A stretch of DNA of 64,000 bases from Latrodectus hesperus (taxonomy: Eukaryota; Arthropoda; Arachnida; Araneae; Theridiidae). Positions 1 to 15,944 of the stretch are shown piece by piece (within the stretch, counting starts at the first letter, position 1; each line of letters starts with the position of its first letter). Made by a program: the position numbers and the translations under genes. The stretch covers positions 74,294,609 to 74,358,608 of the forward strand of contig CM075853.1 in assembly GCA_037975125.1 (NCBI GenBank). The letters run 5' to 3'. Under the pieces are notes generated by a model that saw only the letters and a list, made by a program, of their open reading frames with translations, was not told where the DNA came from and made no database searches.

Positions 1-1494
1 CTTGCATATTAAATTAAGTAAAAGAAAGTTGCAGATTTTATCTAGCATTTTAAAAATTTTAGTGAAATAAAAGCAAATTTATTTACGTGGTTATGTTTAA
101 TGAGACACATTATACATTAAGTTTTATAAGCATAAATTTCCTCATTATCCTTAAGTGACATAACCTTGTATGAATATAATGGCAAACTTACATACTAAAT
201 GACTTAACTGTAATTAGAATTAATCTAATTTTCTAATATAATAAACCAAATTATAAAATCTCTAATGCATTTTAAATTCTAGCTTTTAAAAGAGTAAACA
301 CTAAAGCTTAAAATTTTGTAATTCTAAAATTTTATAAGCATCAGCAAATTTAATTAAGCAAATGTTTGGTTTAAAGCACACTGAAAACTCATACTTTAAT
401 ATTTAAATTTTTTAATAAAAACAATAAAATTATTACTTTTTTTAATTTTATTCAATATTTTTCTAATTTGTATAATTCACAACTGTAGCTCACTATAATA
501 ATAAACTTTAAATAATTTTCCTTATATTCTTTCTATTAAAAATTTTCTATTATTTTCTTTACATTACTTTCTAAAATATATCATTTAAATTTCTCTTAAA
601 TTGAAAAAATTATCATATTTTTTCAATTTAAAACGAAACTTTAAAAAAATTGCATCTTTTACAATTTTAGACATAATAATTGAAAAATTAATTTCAGCAA
701 CCAACTATTTTATTCCTTTTTAAGTTTTATTAATTATTTTTCAAGATTTTTGATAAAAAATAAATTAAAAACTAATAATTTCATCTTAAATTAAAAAATT
801 TATTAAAATTTGAGCTTCACTTATATTTTTTGTTCAACTTTAGGAATTATTACGCATCTAATTTACTTTCCAATTTTAAATTATTTCTATAAAATTCTTT
901 TAAATAATTGATATTTGACAAATGTAAGTTCTATATAAAATAATTATTTCACTGAGTAAAATATGCCGTTAAAAATGCATTACAAAAAAGTAAATATAAT
1001 TCACTAATTTGCAAATATGAATGTCTCTTTTATGGAGCATTCATCATAAAAAGCTTTCATAAATACTAATACAATTATATATGAAGTATTCATAAATACT
1101 ACTTCATTATAAGTTGCTTATTCTTAATTTATTATAACAATTGAATTTTAGAATTATGAGATATTATTTTATTAATTTTAACGAATGTTTTATTTTCTGT
1201 CAGTATAAAAGTAAATACATATTTAAAAAATATATTATTATCAATTCAAAACTTTTCAGTTATATCATCTATAATGGGGTTTTCTCCTTTAATTTTCTAT
1301 ACTTATTTAGCTTATATAGCTTACTATTAGTTTTTAGTTTATGTGAATTAACTATTATTGATGACTTGTGTCAAAGATAAAAATGATAGGTATTTGTGCC
1401 AAGAAATCATTTCACTTAATAATAAATTTTAAAAAGGACATTAAATCTTAAAAACAGATTACCGAAATAATTGGCATGTTTGTTTTGTTTGTCG
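1..1494. other. AT-rich non-coding sequence
   Basis: Very AT-rich sequence with many short A and T runs. The only notable open frame (1141-1380) has the phenylalanine, tyrosine, isoleucine and leucine composition expected of random AT-rich DNA and no recognisable motif. I see no gene or named repeat here. Confidence 0.7.
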
Positions 1495-1669
1495 TTCGTC
1501 GTTGTGGACAACAAACATTTGTCATTTTTGTAGACTTGTGCTTAGACTAATACATACAATTTAAAATGGATCCCAAATCACAACGAACATCCATACCCCA
1601 GGTGGTATTCGAAATCACAAATTGTTGAACCGAAACCCACAGCGCTAAACAGTCTTCTGCCAGCTCGAC
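1495..1669 (-). repeat. tRNA-derived SINE, decayed copy
   Basis: Read on the minus strand, this begins gtcgagctggcag and aligns along its length to the two better preserved SINEs at 60457-60627 and 60875-61056. Shared blocks are the tRNA-like head, the block ending gg-atggatgtt, the 'ccattttaaa' block, the 'tagtctaa...' block and the 'gtttgttg' tail. It is more diverged than the other two, so it is probably an older insertion of the same family. No clear TSD was found. It would have been transcribed from an internal pol III promoter and mobilised by a LINE; that role is family knowledge, not seen here. Confidence 0.72.
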
Positions 1670-4600
1670 AAAAAGATTGGCAAAGTTCTGATGCAGGTTA
1701 TCATTTCGAAGATATAAACTGATGGCAACAATCAAACAAAGAAATAACAGGATTAATTTAGGATTTTAAATTGAACATAAATATAGATTACATTTTTAAA
1801 AAAAAGGAAAAGTACTTTAAAAAAGAAAGCATCTTATCTAAGGCGCATTAAAATAAAATAAACTGATGCGGAGATTTGCAATGAATTCCAAAAATCATGA
1901 AATAAAAAAAATGAATATGGTAAGAAATAGGATTTTGTACTCGAAACAAGCCCCAAATTGGTATACCATATCGTAAAAGTAATAAAAGTCAAAATATAAG
2001 AATAAAGTATTTGATAATTCACTTAACCTTCAATTAATGTATATCAACATTCAAGGATCATCAATAAATCTAAGAATATACCTAGAAAATAAACATTTGC
2101 ACATACAGCCTCCAGCCTAAGAAATTGAAGAGAAGACTCTGCTGTAAAAATCAGTTTTATTCTTAAAAAGCATGGTTGTAACAAAGGTAGTTATTTTAAA
2201 TAGTATAATGAACCCCAATATGGTATTTATCATAAATACTGCTATTAATATTAACCAATACAGCCACTGGGTACTTGTTACACCATAGTGACTGCAAAAC
2301 ATTACAACAGAAACAAGAGTAATTCGATAAATATCCTTTTTAAAAGAATTGAGGAAAATGCTACATTCTGTAATTCAAAACTTACTTAATTTAATACAAC
2401 CAAAAGGAATTTTATCAAGATCAAAATAAAGATTATGGTACTAGTTATTTACTGGAATTTGTATAAGTATTTCTCAGTGTCCACCTGTATTTTGGAGATT
2501 TATTTTTCTAATTGAATTGTATCTCTTACGTAAATTAAGCTAATATTTCTTTGATCTACTAAATGTAGAATTTTTGGAAAATTTTTATATTTAAGTTAAT
2601 TTCCATTTGTTATTATTGAGATAAGTATTATTTTGGATACAAACTATACACTTTTTTTCATGACTATAAGGTATAAAATAAGAAATATTTTAATATTTTA
2701 TATAATACATGATACTTGATCAAACTATATGAAACATTTTACCATGTGATGCATATCACCATTTTATTGTCTCTCAAAAAGATATTACACTTCCCTGAAG
2801 TTGAAAGATTAAAGTTTTACTTAAAAATATTTCATTGCGTATGGTTATCTTTAATTATCAAAATACGTTAAAACTTATGAATGTATTTACTTCAGTTAAA
2901 CTTTACTTTGTTTTTAATTAAAACAAAGTGGAAAGTAAAGTTACCTCCCTTATTATTTAATACTGTCAATTTCTTTCTACATCTCATCTAATATCTCAAA
3001 ATAAAATATTTGTATACTTTAGTATATACGATATTTCTTCCTTTAAAAAACTTAATCTGGAATGATATAAAAACAGAATCACATAGTATAAATTATAAAA
3101 TTGATTTAAAAATACAATGAAAATTCAAACGTTGGAAAATGTAGTTTTAGAACCTATTTGCATGAGATGCTTGTCATTCTACTTTTAAAGATAGTTACGT
3201 ACACATACATATACATCATTAGGCAGTAAAAATTCTTATGTGCCTGCTTAAGCATCCCATTAAATAATATTGATGGATATTCAAAAAGTGTCTTCCCATT
3301 CATTTCTCACTCAATAAAGGTTCATTTTCATTATTTAATTGTATAACAATTCAAATTTTAAAAAAAGGCGCAAATAAATATTATAATTTAAAAAGCTTGA
3401 AAACTACTATCGAAAAATTCAAAAATATATAAATATGAAAACTTAATAGTCAGAATATCATATTTTCATATTAAGTGATAGCTTGTGTTTAAATTAATAG
3501 ACAAGAAGATTTTTCCTAAGGTACAACAAAGATATAAAAACGTATTTAGTGAACGAGAAATATATTGCTGTATATATTCTGAATTTCTACTTTTTTATAT
3601 TTTTCATTTTTCGCGTTTCCCATTCTCACCATTTTTATTCCTCATGAGCCTCTTAGCATTTGATGAAGTTAAGGTTTTGAATTTGAGTTGTGTGGGCACC
3701 GTATTATCCTTATACGTTATGCTGCAAATATGTATATTACAACAATATGTTTTAGATTATTCTCATGAATCAAATGATAAATTCCGATTATATTTGATTT
3801 CGAGAATATTCTTGCTGTTTGGCCTTAATAGATGCTTAAATTTCCGATGCATTTTTCTTCACGTTTAGACACCTTTTCTATACAATTCGTTAACTTTCGT
3901 AAACTTTCTATCTTTAGAATTGCATTTTCTAAAGGATATTCAGAATATGTAATATATACAAAAATTATTAAATTTCAACAAAATCCCTAGGCATGATTTG
4001 CATATCTCTATTAAAAATCACAATTTTCATATTGGTTCTTTGCCCTTAAAGGGTAATACCACTTTTCATTTCAATCCCAGTACAATTTTTTCTGAAATAC
4101 TTACTTTTGAATGCTAAAAAAAATTTATTAAATATTTGTAATAAGTTACTTCCACAAATTTTAAGATATTTATCACAAAAAACTTTTGATTTTATCAGAA
4201 AATTTTATTATAAATCATTTTCTTAAATAGGTTTCATTATATTTGATTAAGAACTTTCACGCATTGTTAAGATATAAATACAATATTTCTACGTATAACC
4301 TTTGTTTATTGAATGATAAATTAATTATATACTTTTAAATACCTGTAAATTATCAAATAATATTAAATATTTTACAAAAATTATCTACTTAAACTATGCA
4401 TATCATACAATTCTGTAAATGCTTAATATTTCCTTAAACTTTTATCCAAATTTTTAAGACATTTGTTGAAACGCTTGTAAATATCATAACTCTCAATAAG
4501 GTTATCTTAACTTTTAGACTGTTTTTTCTGAAAATCTTACTTCACGCAGTTTTCCTGAATAAAACTAAAATTAGTCTCAGAAAACTTCAGGATACTAATG

Positions 4601-7600
4601 ATCAGGGATCAGATTTCAGATGAAAAAGCTATCCTATATATCGAAACGAATACAAGTCTACAGAGACAAGTATAAATATCAAAAGAAGATTAAATTTTGT
4701 GTAACCTAAGATACAGCTAATTAATTTCTAAAAGAAACACGGTCATGTTTGTAGCTTAGTACAGATACGTTTGCAATAGCTGTATTAAACTACAAACATA
4801 ATTATTAAAGAACGTTTTATTTTCAAAGGAACTTCAGCTTATATTCTGTTACATTACATTCAATAATGTATTGCATGTAATGTAATAGAATAAATATGAA
4901 AATCATTGGAATGAAAAATACTTAATTTCTATAAAAACAATAAAACCTTAATAATTTGATAAATTATTAATTTTTCACACAAAAAAGATGTATATAAAAT
5001 ATAAAGCGTATAATATAATGTATAAAAATGTTTTTATGATTTTAGTTTAAAAAATTTATAAAATAAAAGGAAATTTGTGTGCTTCATATCATACTCAAAT
5101 TAATAAGAAACATTATAGTTGAAATTATAGATTACTTCCAGGAGGAAAACTGATGAAAAAGGGCAAATGAAGTTCCCCCTCCCCCACCTTTAGAGTTATA
5201 ACTTACATAAATTAATTATTTACAACCAAAAAGAAATTCGAGATGTGTTAAGCAAGTTTTTTGGTATTCAAAAAAGATGAAAAAGCAAATCATGATTTTA
5301 AATAAATATATCTTATTATCAGCCAGACTTAATCTGTGTTCAATAATATTCAATAGCATGTAAATGAGAAAGCAGAATAGCATAAAAAATTTAATCTGTA
5401 TTCCATTACAAAACTTAGATAACTTATTTTTAAATAAAAAATGTACATAAGAAATAAATACAAAAGAAGAGAACAAACATAATAAAATTATTAAACAATT
5501 AATATTTTAAATTTTACTACATTTTGGAAAATAAATTAAATTCATCAGTTGAACGGAAACATATTTTAAAATTTAGAAAAATATATGATTCGGAAATGAA
5601 GTGAAAAGGGGAAAACTTACAGAATTCCATAACATGTGGATTTTCCCCTTAAGAGCTAATACTATTAAACCAATTATACCACAAATTCGATTCTCTTTTT
5701 TAAATAATCTAATTTGGGATGTTAAGGTATTCTTATCGAATCCTGCTTTCTCTATATCTTTTTTTAAATTTTAGGTAAGAAATATTTTCTTAAATGCACA
5801 CCACCATTTACACGGAACATCTCACAAAGTCTCCGCTAGATTAGCAATTGCGAACAAATAGAGCTTAATTTATAACTTCTTACATACTTTTTCAATACGA
5901 TAAGAATTTTAAGATATTGGAAGAGAAAAGGCTGAAGCTGTAATCTCTGAAAACCAAGTTTGATGCGATTAAAATGTCCATGGGGTGCACAAAATGATTA
6001 TCAAGAGTAAACGCTTTTAGCCTTCGTCATTACATATGTATTCATTTCAAACTACCTACTGTTCATATTTTATTCAGGTATTTTCAGTGATAAAATCGTT
6101 TTTTGAGTCTATCAGCAAATCATTATCTTTTTGAAAAATTAATTTATACATTCGGTGTTTTCTTTTCTAACAGCGACTTTAACTTTATAGACTTTAAAAA
6201 GTTAAAGTAATAAGAATATATTTTAAAATTCCTCTTATGACCATATGACTTTATACATAAATAATCTTCTCAGTTAGCAAGTATAAGTCGCTTAAACTTT
6301 ATAATTTATACAATTTAAACAAGATATACATTCGTGACTATTTTCATTCTCTAAAAGCACTTTCTTCCGTCTAAAATCACTAACATTCGAAGTTTGTCCG
6401 AAATTGCATGTTTATTTAAACTTTTGAGAGAAGAGAGTTCTTACGGGAATTTTCCACTTTGTTGTATTTTAGATTACTTTATTGTTTATTCTTTTTCCAT
6501 CCATAAATTTTTAATTCATATTGTATGAAAATCTTTTTATGCATTTATGACATATTTTTTGTTTTTAAAAGAGTAATATTTTCATATTTTCATAAACTTT
6601 CATATTGTCATATGATATTATTTATCTGTTTTAAACTGAAATTTATATGAAAATATTTTATCCAGCTTCAAAAGTACAGATCCTTAAATATTATAAAATT
6701 TAAGTTTTTAATAAAATGTATTTTAGTATCTAAATTTTTAATGAAGTGTTCAATTTATTTTATTAATAATAGTTTAAAAGAGACAATTTATGCATTATAT
6801 TTATTACGTAAAGAAAGAATTGCAGAGAATATGAAGCAAATAAGTAAAACTCAAATATATATTAAGAAATTTATAGTAGGAGAAAGAGATAGTGCACGTT
6901 GCAATTCCTTTCTCTTTATTTATTTTTTATTTGATTATATAATTATTATTAATTGTTTAACACTTTCAATTAAATATCAATTTACCTAAATTTATATCAT
7001 CATATTAGACATAAAATGAGTGGTCTGTCAAACTTATAAATTTTTACACAAAAGAAAACTATTTTAAATTTCTTTTTTGTATTTCATCTTAAAATGTTCA
7101 TGCTATACGTAATGAATTGTTTCTTAACAAAAACAAACAAAAATAATAAAAAAACGTATTTAATTTCATTTCTTGAAAAAACATTGGCTTATGCTGATGA
7201 AATGAAATATTCAAAGCTGATTGTTTTGAAAAACACAATATCACTGAATTTTCTTTCAATAATCTTTTTAATGTTGCAACATTATCTTGAAGGATATAAA
7301 CATTTTCATAATTTGAAAAATAAATAACATTTTTAATTTTTAATTCCATAAAACCTATTTATTGCACATTTTTTCATCAGGAGTAATATATTCAAATTCA
7401 TTGGTGTCATTACACATTCAGCATTTGTGATCCTAAGGATAAAAGAAAACAATAAGAAAACTTTGATTAGTTTTCACTTCTAAAAAGTAACTGATTTGTT
7501 AAATATAAACTATCTATTTCAATTTCTTTGGTTACATAATTGATGAAATTAATAAAAATAGCGTTAAAATTTTTGGGAAAATATTCGTAATTTATAATGA

Positions 7601-10439
7601 TAACTTTCTTTAAAGAGGGAATTTTGCTTAAATATCAAATGAATATGTAAGTAAAAGGGAAAGAGCTTTGTTAATATTAGAGTTAAAGATAAATAATCAT
7701 AAAATATAATAGAAATCTTGTTTAAAAAAATATGAAAAAGCTTAATCGTCATAGTATAAAACCAGATTAATTATTCATACAAATTGAAGGACTAACACAG
7801 TATAGAACTATTTCTGTTTTTAAAAAAAAATTTTTAATTCATGCTGATACAGTTATAGTGGTTTAAAACGGACCACAATAATTTTACAATGAGGGGAACA
7901 AACTTGTCTGTATATTCAAATTACATTAAAAACTTAAAGAAATTATCCTTTGAAAAATACTTTAAAATATAATATTCACCACTGATCTTTAGAAATATCC
8001 TCATAAACTTGGCTAGTTATTCATCCATCGAATTTAACGAAGTCAAAATTTGATGAAATCTTAAAATCATAATTTATATATCGCATTAAATCAATCTCCA
8101 CTCATGATTAATAGCTTTAAAAATTCAACTATTATTTTTTCTAATTGAAAACATTTCGTATTCTGAAGAAATCAATGTCAACAATGATGAATAGAGCTGC
8201 ATCATTTTTAATCATCATTTGGCAAGACTTTCTGTTCGTGGTGATAATAGTAACAATATTTCTTATTAAAACACTTAAAATAAATTAGCTTAGGTTTGCC
8301 ACAGTCTAATAATATGAAAGGTATATCTGAAGTGAAAAATCTCACGTTTAATCACAGTTATAGTTAAACAATAGGAGATATGAAATAAGTTACTATACTT
8401 TATGCAAACACATCTAATTGGATGAGATATTTTCAGGTCTTCCCCATTTTGCAATACGTCAATACGGTTGACAATCTGTGAAAAGTTCAGAAAAACAATA
8501 ATAGCAGTGGACTTTCTTTAAAAGAAATGATAATTACTAAGCTATCTATTTTTTGTGCCGAAATTGATTTTGTTACTTTTAATAAAAATATGATATTTGA
8601 AGTCTCACATTGTAAATGTATTTATCGACGATAAAGGATTAAAAAACCAATTAATTCACAATTTACCAATATATCTTATGAGTAGAAATAAACGAAATTT
8701 CTTATTTTTATCCAAATAACTTATTTATTTGAATGAAAAAATAAATTACATTGTTCAATTTATATATAATTAGTTTTCTATAACACAACCACTTATTACA
8801 AAAGAGAAGAGATTCAATTGAACAAATGGGTTTTAAACTGGGTTTTAAATAGTTATAAACATTGGACACATTTCTGGGAATTGCCTCTACAAACTATTGA
8901 ATTGAAGTTCAAGAACTAATGATTCAGCTACTAGCAGAATAGAGGCGAACTTTCATTAATGAAAGAAAACTAAATGTATTTGAAACAAAAGTCACAAACA
9001 CATCTTTAATTTTTAAATTTAAATAATAAATTTTTAATTTTAGTATTAAATATAAATTTTGAAAAATAGGAATAATTTTAAATATGATGTAAATTATTAA
9101 TTATAATAAATAATGTATTTAATATTTACAAATAACCTTAAATACTGTTTCAATTGAAACAAATTTTTATTATTTATTTTAAATATAACAAAAGAGGATT
9201 TATATAATAAGAAAAATACATAAATTATCTTCTGATGTGTGGTAAAATTATGGATAATTTTCCAAAAGCTTTCTATAATTCTGAAGAAATAATTTTAAAC
9301 CAACACAATAACACTTTTTTCATACTTCTTTTATTTTTGTTATCGTAAATTTGACAACGTTTAGAAAAGGTAAGACATCTAATATATACATTAGATTACA
9401 TTAAAAATAATTTCTATACTTAAAAAAATTTAATGATATACTTTGAATATGGGCTATTGTTTTTAATGCCATGATTATTTTCTCTTGAAACTTTTCCAAT
9501 GTCTGTAAAATTTTTCTCTTTCGAGTAACAAAATAACATTACAAATATGTTTAATATGTAAGTTTTCTGATCATGTATATCGTGATAATTCAGGAAATTT
9601 AAAATAATATATTGTTATTTTAATATAGAAAACTAATATATTTATAGATAATTGTTCTCTAGATAAATTTCAAAGTAAATTGAATAAAATGTAATTGAAA
9701 CAAATAATGTTTATTTTGAAAATTTCATTTAAATTTATATTAAGTGAAATTTAATTACAATTTTTATATGTATTTTATGTTGACAAATTACCTCTAATAT
9801 TAAGAATTTTAAATTAGAATTTACAATTTTTCATTTAATTACATTTGAGGAACTCAGGAAACTAAATTTTGTAAACTTCTTTTACTCGTATCTAATATAA
9901 GTTTAAGGATAATTCTTTGAATCAATTTTTTGCTATGTAACAGCAATCAAGGATAAGATATTATAGCACAAAATTTCTAATTTTTACTTCTTGTTTTCTT
10001 ATAACTATTATTATATAATAACATTTTTATATAATATTATTCTATAAAAAAAGTATTATGTAAATCAAAATTTCCAATATATTATTTTCAAAAAACTTTA
10101 AAATAAGAAACAGTTTGTAAATAATGTTACATAATAATATCGTATAACATTATATCGAAGCTGTTTTCCATTCTAAGTTCATTGCGAATAACATATTGAA
10201 TATTTTCAATCTGATTTTCATGATTCTTACATCAGTAGAAACCAGATAATGGATAAGCCATTTAAATTATGTACTCTACTGGGAATCAAAAATGCAACCA
10301 CAAGAATGACTTAAGATTTGCGGTAAAATTAATTTAATATATAACACTGCATACAAAGATGATATGATTGAAATTAGAGGCTCTTGTGAAGCTTGGATAA
10401 TGATAAAATTAAGTTTGTGTAGTATCAGTTGAGGGCTAT
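1670..10439. other. Long AT-rich stretch without recognised genes
   Basis: Nearly 9 kb of AT-rich sequence. Open frames at 3485-3868, 5216-5476, 6741-6989 and 7094-7349 are short, low-complexity in composition and show no domain I recognise. A hairpin with about 16-bp arms and one mismatch lies at 4844-4890 (arms 4844-4859 and 4875-4890), and a smaller one with 10-bp arms (aaggggaaaa / ttttcccctt) sits near 5607-5650. It could be intron or intergenic DNA; nothing in the sequence decides. Confidence 0.6.
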
Positions 10440-11457
10440 AGCTAATACAGGACGCTTCTGCATAAAATCAAAGAGCTTTGGAAGTATCTTTGTAGTTCAA
10501 AAGTGTAGTAACGGAAATGTATCCAAACCAGTTGTTGAGTAAACATGGACCACATGTTTTTCTTTGGAGATAGACTGGATTAGCAAGCAAGCCAAGAAAA
10601 CAAATGAATCTGATGGATGATAAAAAACTCTTGAACTTGTCACCTGTAATTGTGAGTTATCCTATATTAATATGGCTACTTGAAAGAGATACACAGGAAG
10701 ATCATGGGATCTAGCATCTTAGAGATCACTGATAATTCAATCACTGTATAGTGTGTACAAATGTGTACCGGCAATTCATACTAAAGGGATGCTCCTTTAG
10801 TATGGATAAGACTAAAGGAGCATCCCTTCAATAAAATCTAATACTACCCCAAATCTTAACACTGGGTGCAGGACCAATAGGCCAGTGCATAGCGTAAAAT
10901 TTCAGCAATTTCTAACACCATGTTCAAATTTAAATCCGATCATCGTTGTGTTGGAAGCAGAAGCGGGATTCATCAGTAAAGACAATGTCTTTCTATTCCC
11001 TTTTCTATGTCTGTCGTTCATCGTACCATATCGGTGCAAATATCTGTGATTTTGGATCAAGGATAAACGAAGCAAAAAACACGTTTGGACATTCCGCTTG
11101 GCTGGAGGTGACTTCCAATAGTATGAACGGGCACCAAATGATGTGTAACAGATTCTGTTATGCACACTGATTATGATTCTGGTGTGTTGTTGATAGTAAT
11201 GTAACTGAGAAATCCATCACTGCTATGATCACATATATCTGTCATTACATATTGTGGTACAACAAAGAGGATGTGTTTACTCATGTTGATCCGTAGTTTC
11301 CTCCTACATTCAATAATAACAGTTCCATATCACAGTTTCGTCCGATAAGATTACTGATTTCTCTGTTGCGTAACCTTCAATCCTTATAAACTATGATTCA
11401 TCCTCGATTAAACTCAGAAACATTCTCGAATGAAACTCGGAGTTTTCTAAGAGTCAT
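10440..11457 (-). pseudogene. Tc1-like transposase, heavily decayed (Tc1-3)
   Basis: On the minus strand, starting from a possible ATG at 11455-11457, conceptual translation in shifting frames gives the N-terminal Tc1 pattern 'VSEFNRG', then 'REISNLIGRN' (helix-turn-helix region). Near 10930-10980 comes 'FTDESRFCFQHNDDRI', which carries the first catalytic Asp of the DDE triad, and near 10530-10590 'LSPKKNMWSM', matching the Tc1 'LSPIENVWSM' block in which the final catalytic Glu is here replaced. Several stops and frameshifts separate these blocks. The family cuts and pastes DNA at TA dinucleotides; this copy cannot encode an active enzyme. The middle holds an unexplained short hairpin (10784-10828). 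Terminal inverted repeats were not identified. Confidence 0.85.
10784..10828. repeat. 17-bp perfect hairpin inside Tc1-3
   Basis: Arms aagggatgctcctttag (10784-10800) and its exact reverse complement (10812-10828) flank an 11-nt loop. The sequence is far less AT-rich than its surroundings and falls within the decayed transposase, between the second-Asp side and the WGSI-like block. It may be a small inverted duplication. Confidence 0.8.
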
Positions 11458-11549
11458 ATTTAAACGCAAAAAATTACGAGAAAACAATAACCATGCTTCA
11501 AATTGGCTATCTCCTTTTGTATAGAGCTTACTAGATGTACTAAAGTCGC

Positions 11550-13178
<1,629 letters not shown>

Positions 13179-13465
13179 GCCGCCCAACTTGTCTAGTGGT
13201 CAGCGTGCCTGACTTCGGATAGGGGGGAGCAGGGTTCGAATCCCGGTTCGGGCATGGATGTACTTTTTCTCTCTCTACCTATCCTGTCTTTCTCCTTTTC
13301 TTGTATAAATGGGTTGTGAATGGTTGGTTACTTTATAAACGGGTGCCTATGGCATATGTGTACTGAGGAAGTCGGACTACACACCAAAATATGGTTCAGT
13401 TGGAAAAGTGAAGGAGCGCACCCAGTAATGACAGCCTAGCTGGCACACGACGACTACAACAATGC
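13179..13465 (+). repeat. tRNA-derived SINE (tRNA-Arg-like head)
   Basis: The head resembles a tRNA: A-box-like 'tgtctagtggtcagcgtg', an anticodon-arm-like 'gacttcggata' that would place TCG (Arg) in the anticodon, and a good B box 'gggttcgaatcccg', closing with 'ttcgggca'. A unique body of about 200 bp follows and ends 'gacgactacaac'. A 7-bp TSD, ttcaaat, flanks it (13172-13178 and 13466-13472). The acceptor and anticodon stems contain mismatches and the sequence continues without a terminator, so this is a SINE and not a functional tRNA gene. Confidence 0.85.
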
Positions 13466-13472
13466 TTCAAAT

Positions 13473-15144
13473 ATGTTCTGGAATCTATTTCTGTCTACAA
13501 ATTCCTTTCAATTTTTCTAACATCTGAATCTTCACGTAAATATAATTATTCTTTTTTTCTGTATCACCATCGCATTCTGACATTCATGCAAGAAAACTAT
13601 TTATCATTTTTTTTTTAAGTTTTTGGAGAAAATTATAAAAACATGAAAATGAATAGTCACGAAAATAAATCAAAAAAAATATATGAATTTTCAAGATGAC
13701 ATTTGAATAAATATTTTTTTTTTTCGCGTTTTCTTTTACTGAAGATTTTTTGAATGCCATTAAATAAACAAGAATCTTTCATAAGACAGTAAGCAATAGA
13801 TCATTTCTTCTAAGGCTTATTTTTATTTAAAACATAAATAGTAAATAAAATACTAATCTCCATTTACAGAATTGAATTTTTAACTTTATTCCAAAGCCAA
13901 AATATTTGAAAAGCTTACTCTTTAGAAATAACAGAATTATAGCATTGGAAAAGTGTCCAGTGAAAGTCTGAATAAACTGAAATTTAATTACCCTTAGTTC
14001 ATAGGTTAATTCAAAGTTTTCAGCTGTAAATATCACACAAATTCAGCAGCTAAATTTACCTAATTAACGGTGATAGACCCTCTTTCCTTTGAATATAAGA
14101 ATTGTGCATTTTCTTGTATTCAATGGAAAGAGATAATGCGCATCAAGTCACAATGCATCATTAATGAAAAAATATTTGATAAGACATTTCATCTCACAAC
14201 TCTTTCATGTGGTTCAGAAATTCTCAAGCAAACTTTAACTTTACTTACAAAAAGTTAACTCCTCATCTTCGGCGCATTACTATAAAACAATTCATGCTTC
14301 CAGTTACAAGACATAACTTGAACCTTTCCATCTAAAAATGATTAAAATTTTCTTTTTTTTATTTTAGTTTATAATGTATAATATTTCAAAACTGGTAGAG
14401 AAAATTAAATTCTGAGACTCGAAACATTTTCCTAATATAAAAATAAAAATAGGACTTTTTTTTTTCAAAAATCATCTTCTAACAAAATCTTATAAATGAT
14501 AAAACTATTTTTAAAAAAGGCTTAAAAGTTAAGTAAGAATTGTGAAATTATTTTTAGAGTCAAATATTTTTAAATAATGAATACTTCATTTACTTTCATT
14601 CTCTTCATTATATTACATTTTCATACAATGTTTTCAACAAAATAGATATATACTTAACAATATATTCAACATTTTGTTTCAACGCCACTGTAACATATTT
14701 GAACGTGGGCTTTAATGAGCCATTTAAAATTTTTATTGCTTCTTTTTAATTTACGATTTCAAATCATTCTCAAAACTACTACAGAATGAGAAATCGAAAA
14801 TTTAATTTTATTTAAATTTTTACAATATGTACATAGCATACCAGATCCTTGAAAATGAATTCCATACATAATCTTCTTACATTATTTACAATATATTTAT
14901 ATCGAAAATTCCCTGACTTATTTAATAAAGAAATTATAAAGCTCAATACTGTTTTTATGACATAAGAAACTTTTTAATTAAAATATTATTTAAGCTAAGT
15001 TATTATTACTTTTTTAAATTTTAAAATATTTATTTATGTTTGTTTTCCAAGATTTATTTTACCTTGACATAGAGATTAAAATCTTCTTTAAGCCAGTGGA
15101 ATGTGCTCTTGTTTGACAATAAACAGATACGCAACTGTCAGACA
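13473..15144. other. AT-rich non-coding sequence
   Basis: AT-rich with poly-T and poly-A runs. Short open frames at 13827-14036 and 14070-14258 show no recognisable domain. Nothing else identified. Confidence 0.6.
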
Positions 15145-15310
15145 AGTGTTGGCCTCTCTGGCAGGTGAACAGTTAGCCTTATAATAAACAATGCATGAGT
15201 TCGATTCTCAGCTGAGATTCCCTTTCTTAATTTTGATAAGTATAATGTGTCAAAATTCCCAGTATATCTCTGTCTAATTAACTCTTGTGTGCAGAAGGGT
15301 AGCAACAAAA
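15145..15310 (+). repeat. Probable decayed tRNA-derived SINE
   Basis: Contains a B-box-like 'gagttcgattctc' about 45 nt after a weak A-box-like 'ggcaggtgaacagttagcc'. A downstream block, 'taattaactcttgtgtgcag', resembles the SINE tail block 'taatcagcccttgtgtgca' of the copy at 60457. The match is partial and no TSD is evident. Confidence 0.45.
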
Positions 15311-15340
15311 AACCATATCAGTCAAAGATTCAACCAATCT

Positions 15341-15410
15341 ATAGAATGCCATATCATATATATATTAGCCATTCTATGGAATGCATATTAGATGCATTCT
15401 ATAGAATGGC
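15341..15410. repeat. Inverted repeat with three related 15-18 bp blocks
   Basis: Arms gccattctatggaatgca (15368-15385) and tgcattctatagaatggc (15393-15410) are reverse complements with one mismatch around a 7-nt loop. A third, partial copy ('ctatagaatgccatat') lies just upstream at about 15340-15355. This is probably a small hairpin-forming duplication; its function is unknown. Confidence 0.75.
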
Positions 15411-15944
15411 AAATACTATTTATTCTAAGCATGAAAAAAGATTCAGATTGTCCTAATGTACAAATGACGAGCATTCCTCAAATTAACAGTTGTTATTTTG
15501 AAGAAAATAATGAATGTGGAATCTAAAAATGTATTTGTAAGAAATAAATATATGTTCTCTTATTAATGGAAATAAATCTTCATTTTAAAATTAATTAAAA
15601 TTAATCAAAAGTTGCAACATGGTAGAGTTGAATGTCCATTAGAATAATTCTTCATTACATTTTTCACATAAAAAAACTTTATGTTTTGGCACTTTGTTTT
15701 CCACATACATTTGGCGAATCCTTGGCCACTTCCACTGATCTCATCAATTGTAACTTACCCGTAAGAAGTTTTGTAATCAGGAATATCTTTAGTTCTAAGA
15801 AAATACGGGAGAATAAAAAAAAATTGTGATCTCTCATATATTTGTTTCGACAAAAAGAAGAAGACCGACTAACGGTTGAATATCGGCCTTTATAAGTCTT
15901 TTTAATATCCACCTTGAATTGCCTTCTGCGAGGACTTCTCATAG

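Noticed and set aside
3485..3868. 127-codon frame, the longest in the first 10 kb
   Set aside because: Composition is that of AT-rich non-coding DNA, no recognisable domain, and no ATG-context or splice evidence.
13184..13256. tRNA-Arg (TCG) gene
   Set aside because: Acceptor and anticodon stems have mismatches, the sequence runs into a 200-bp body and a TSD flanks the whole, so it is a SINE head.
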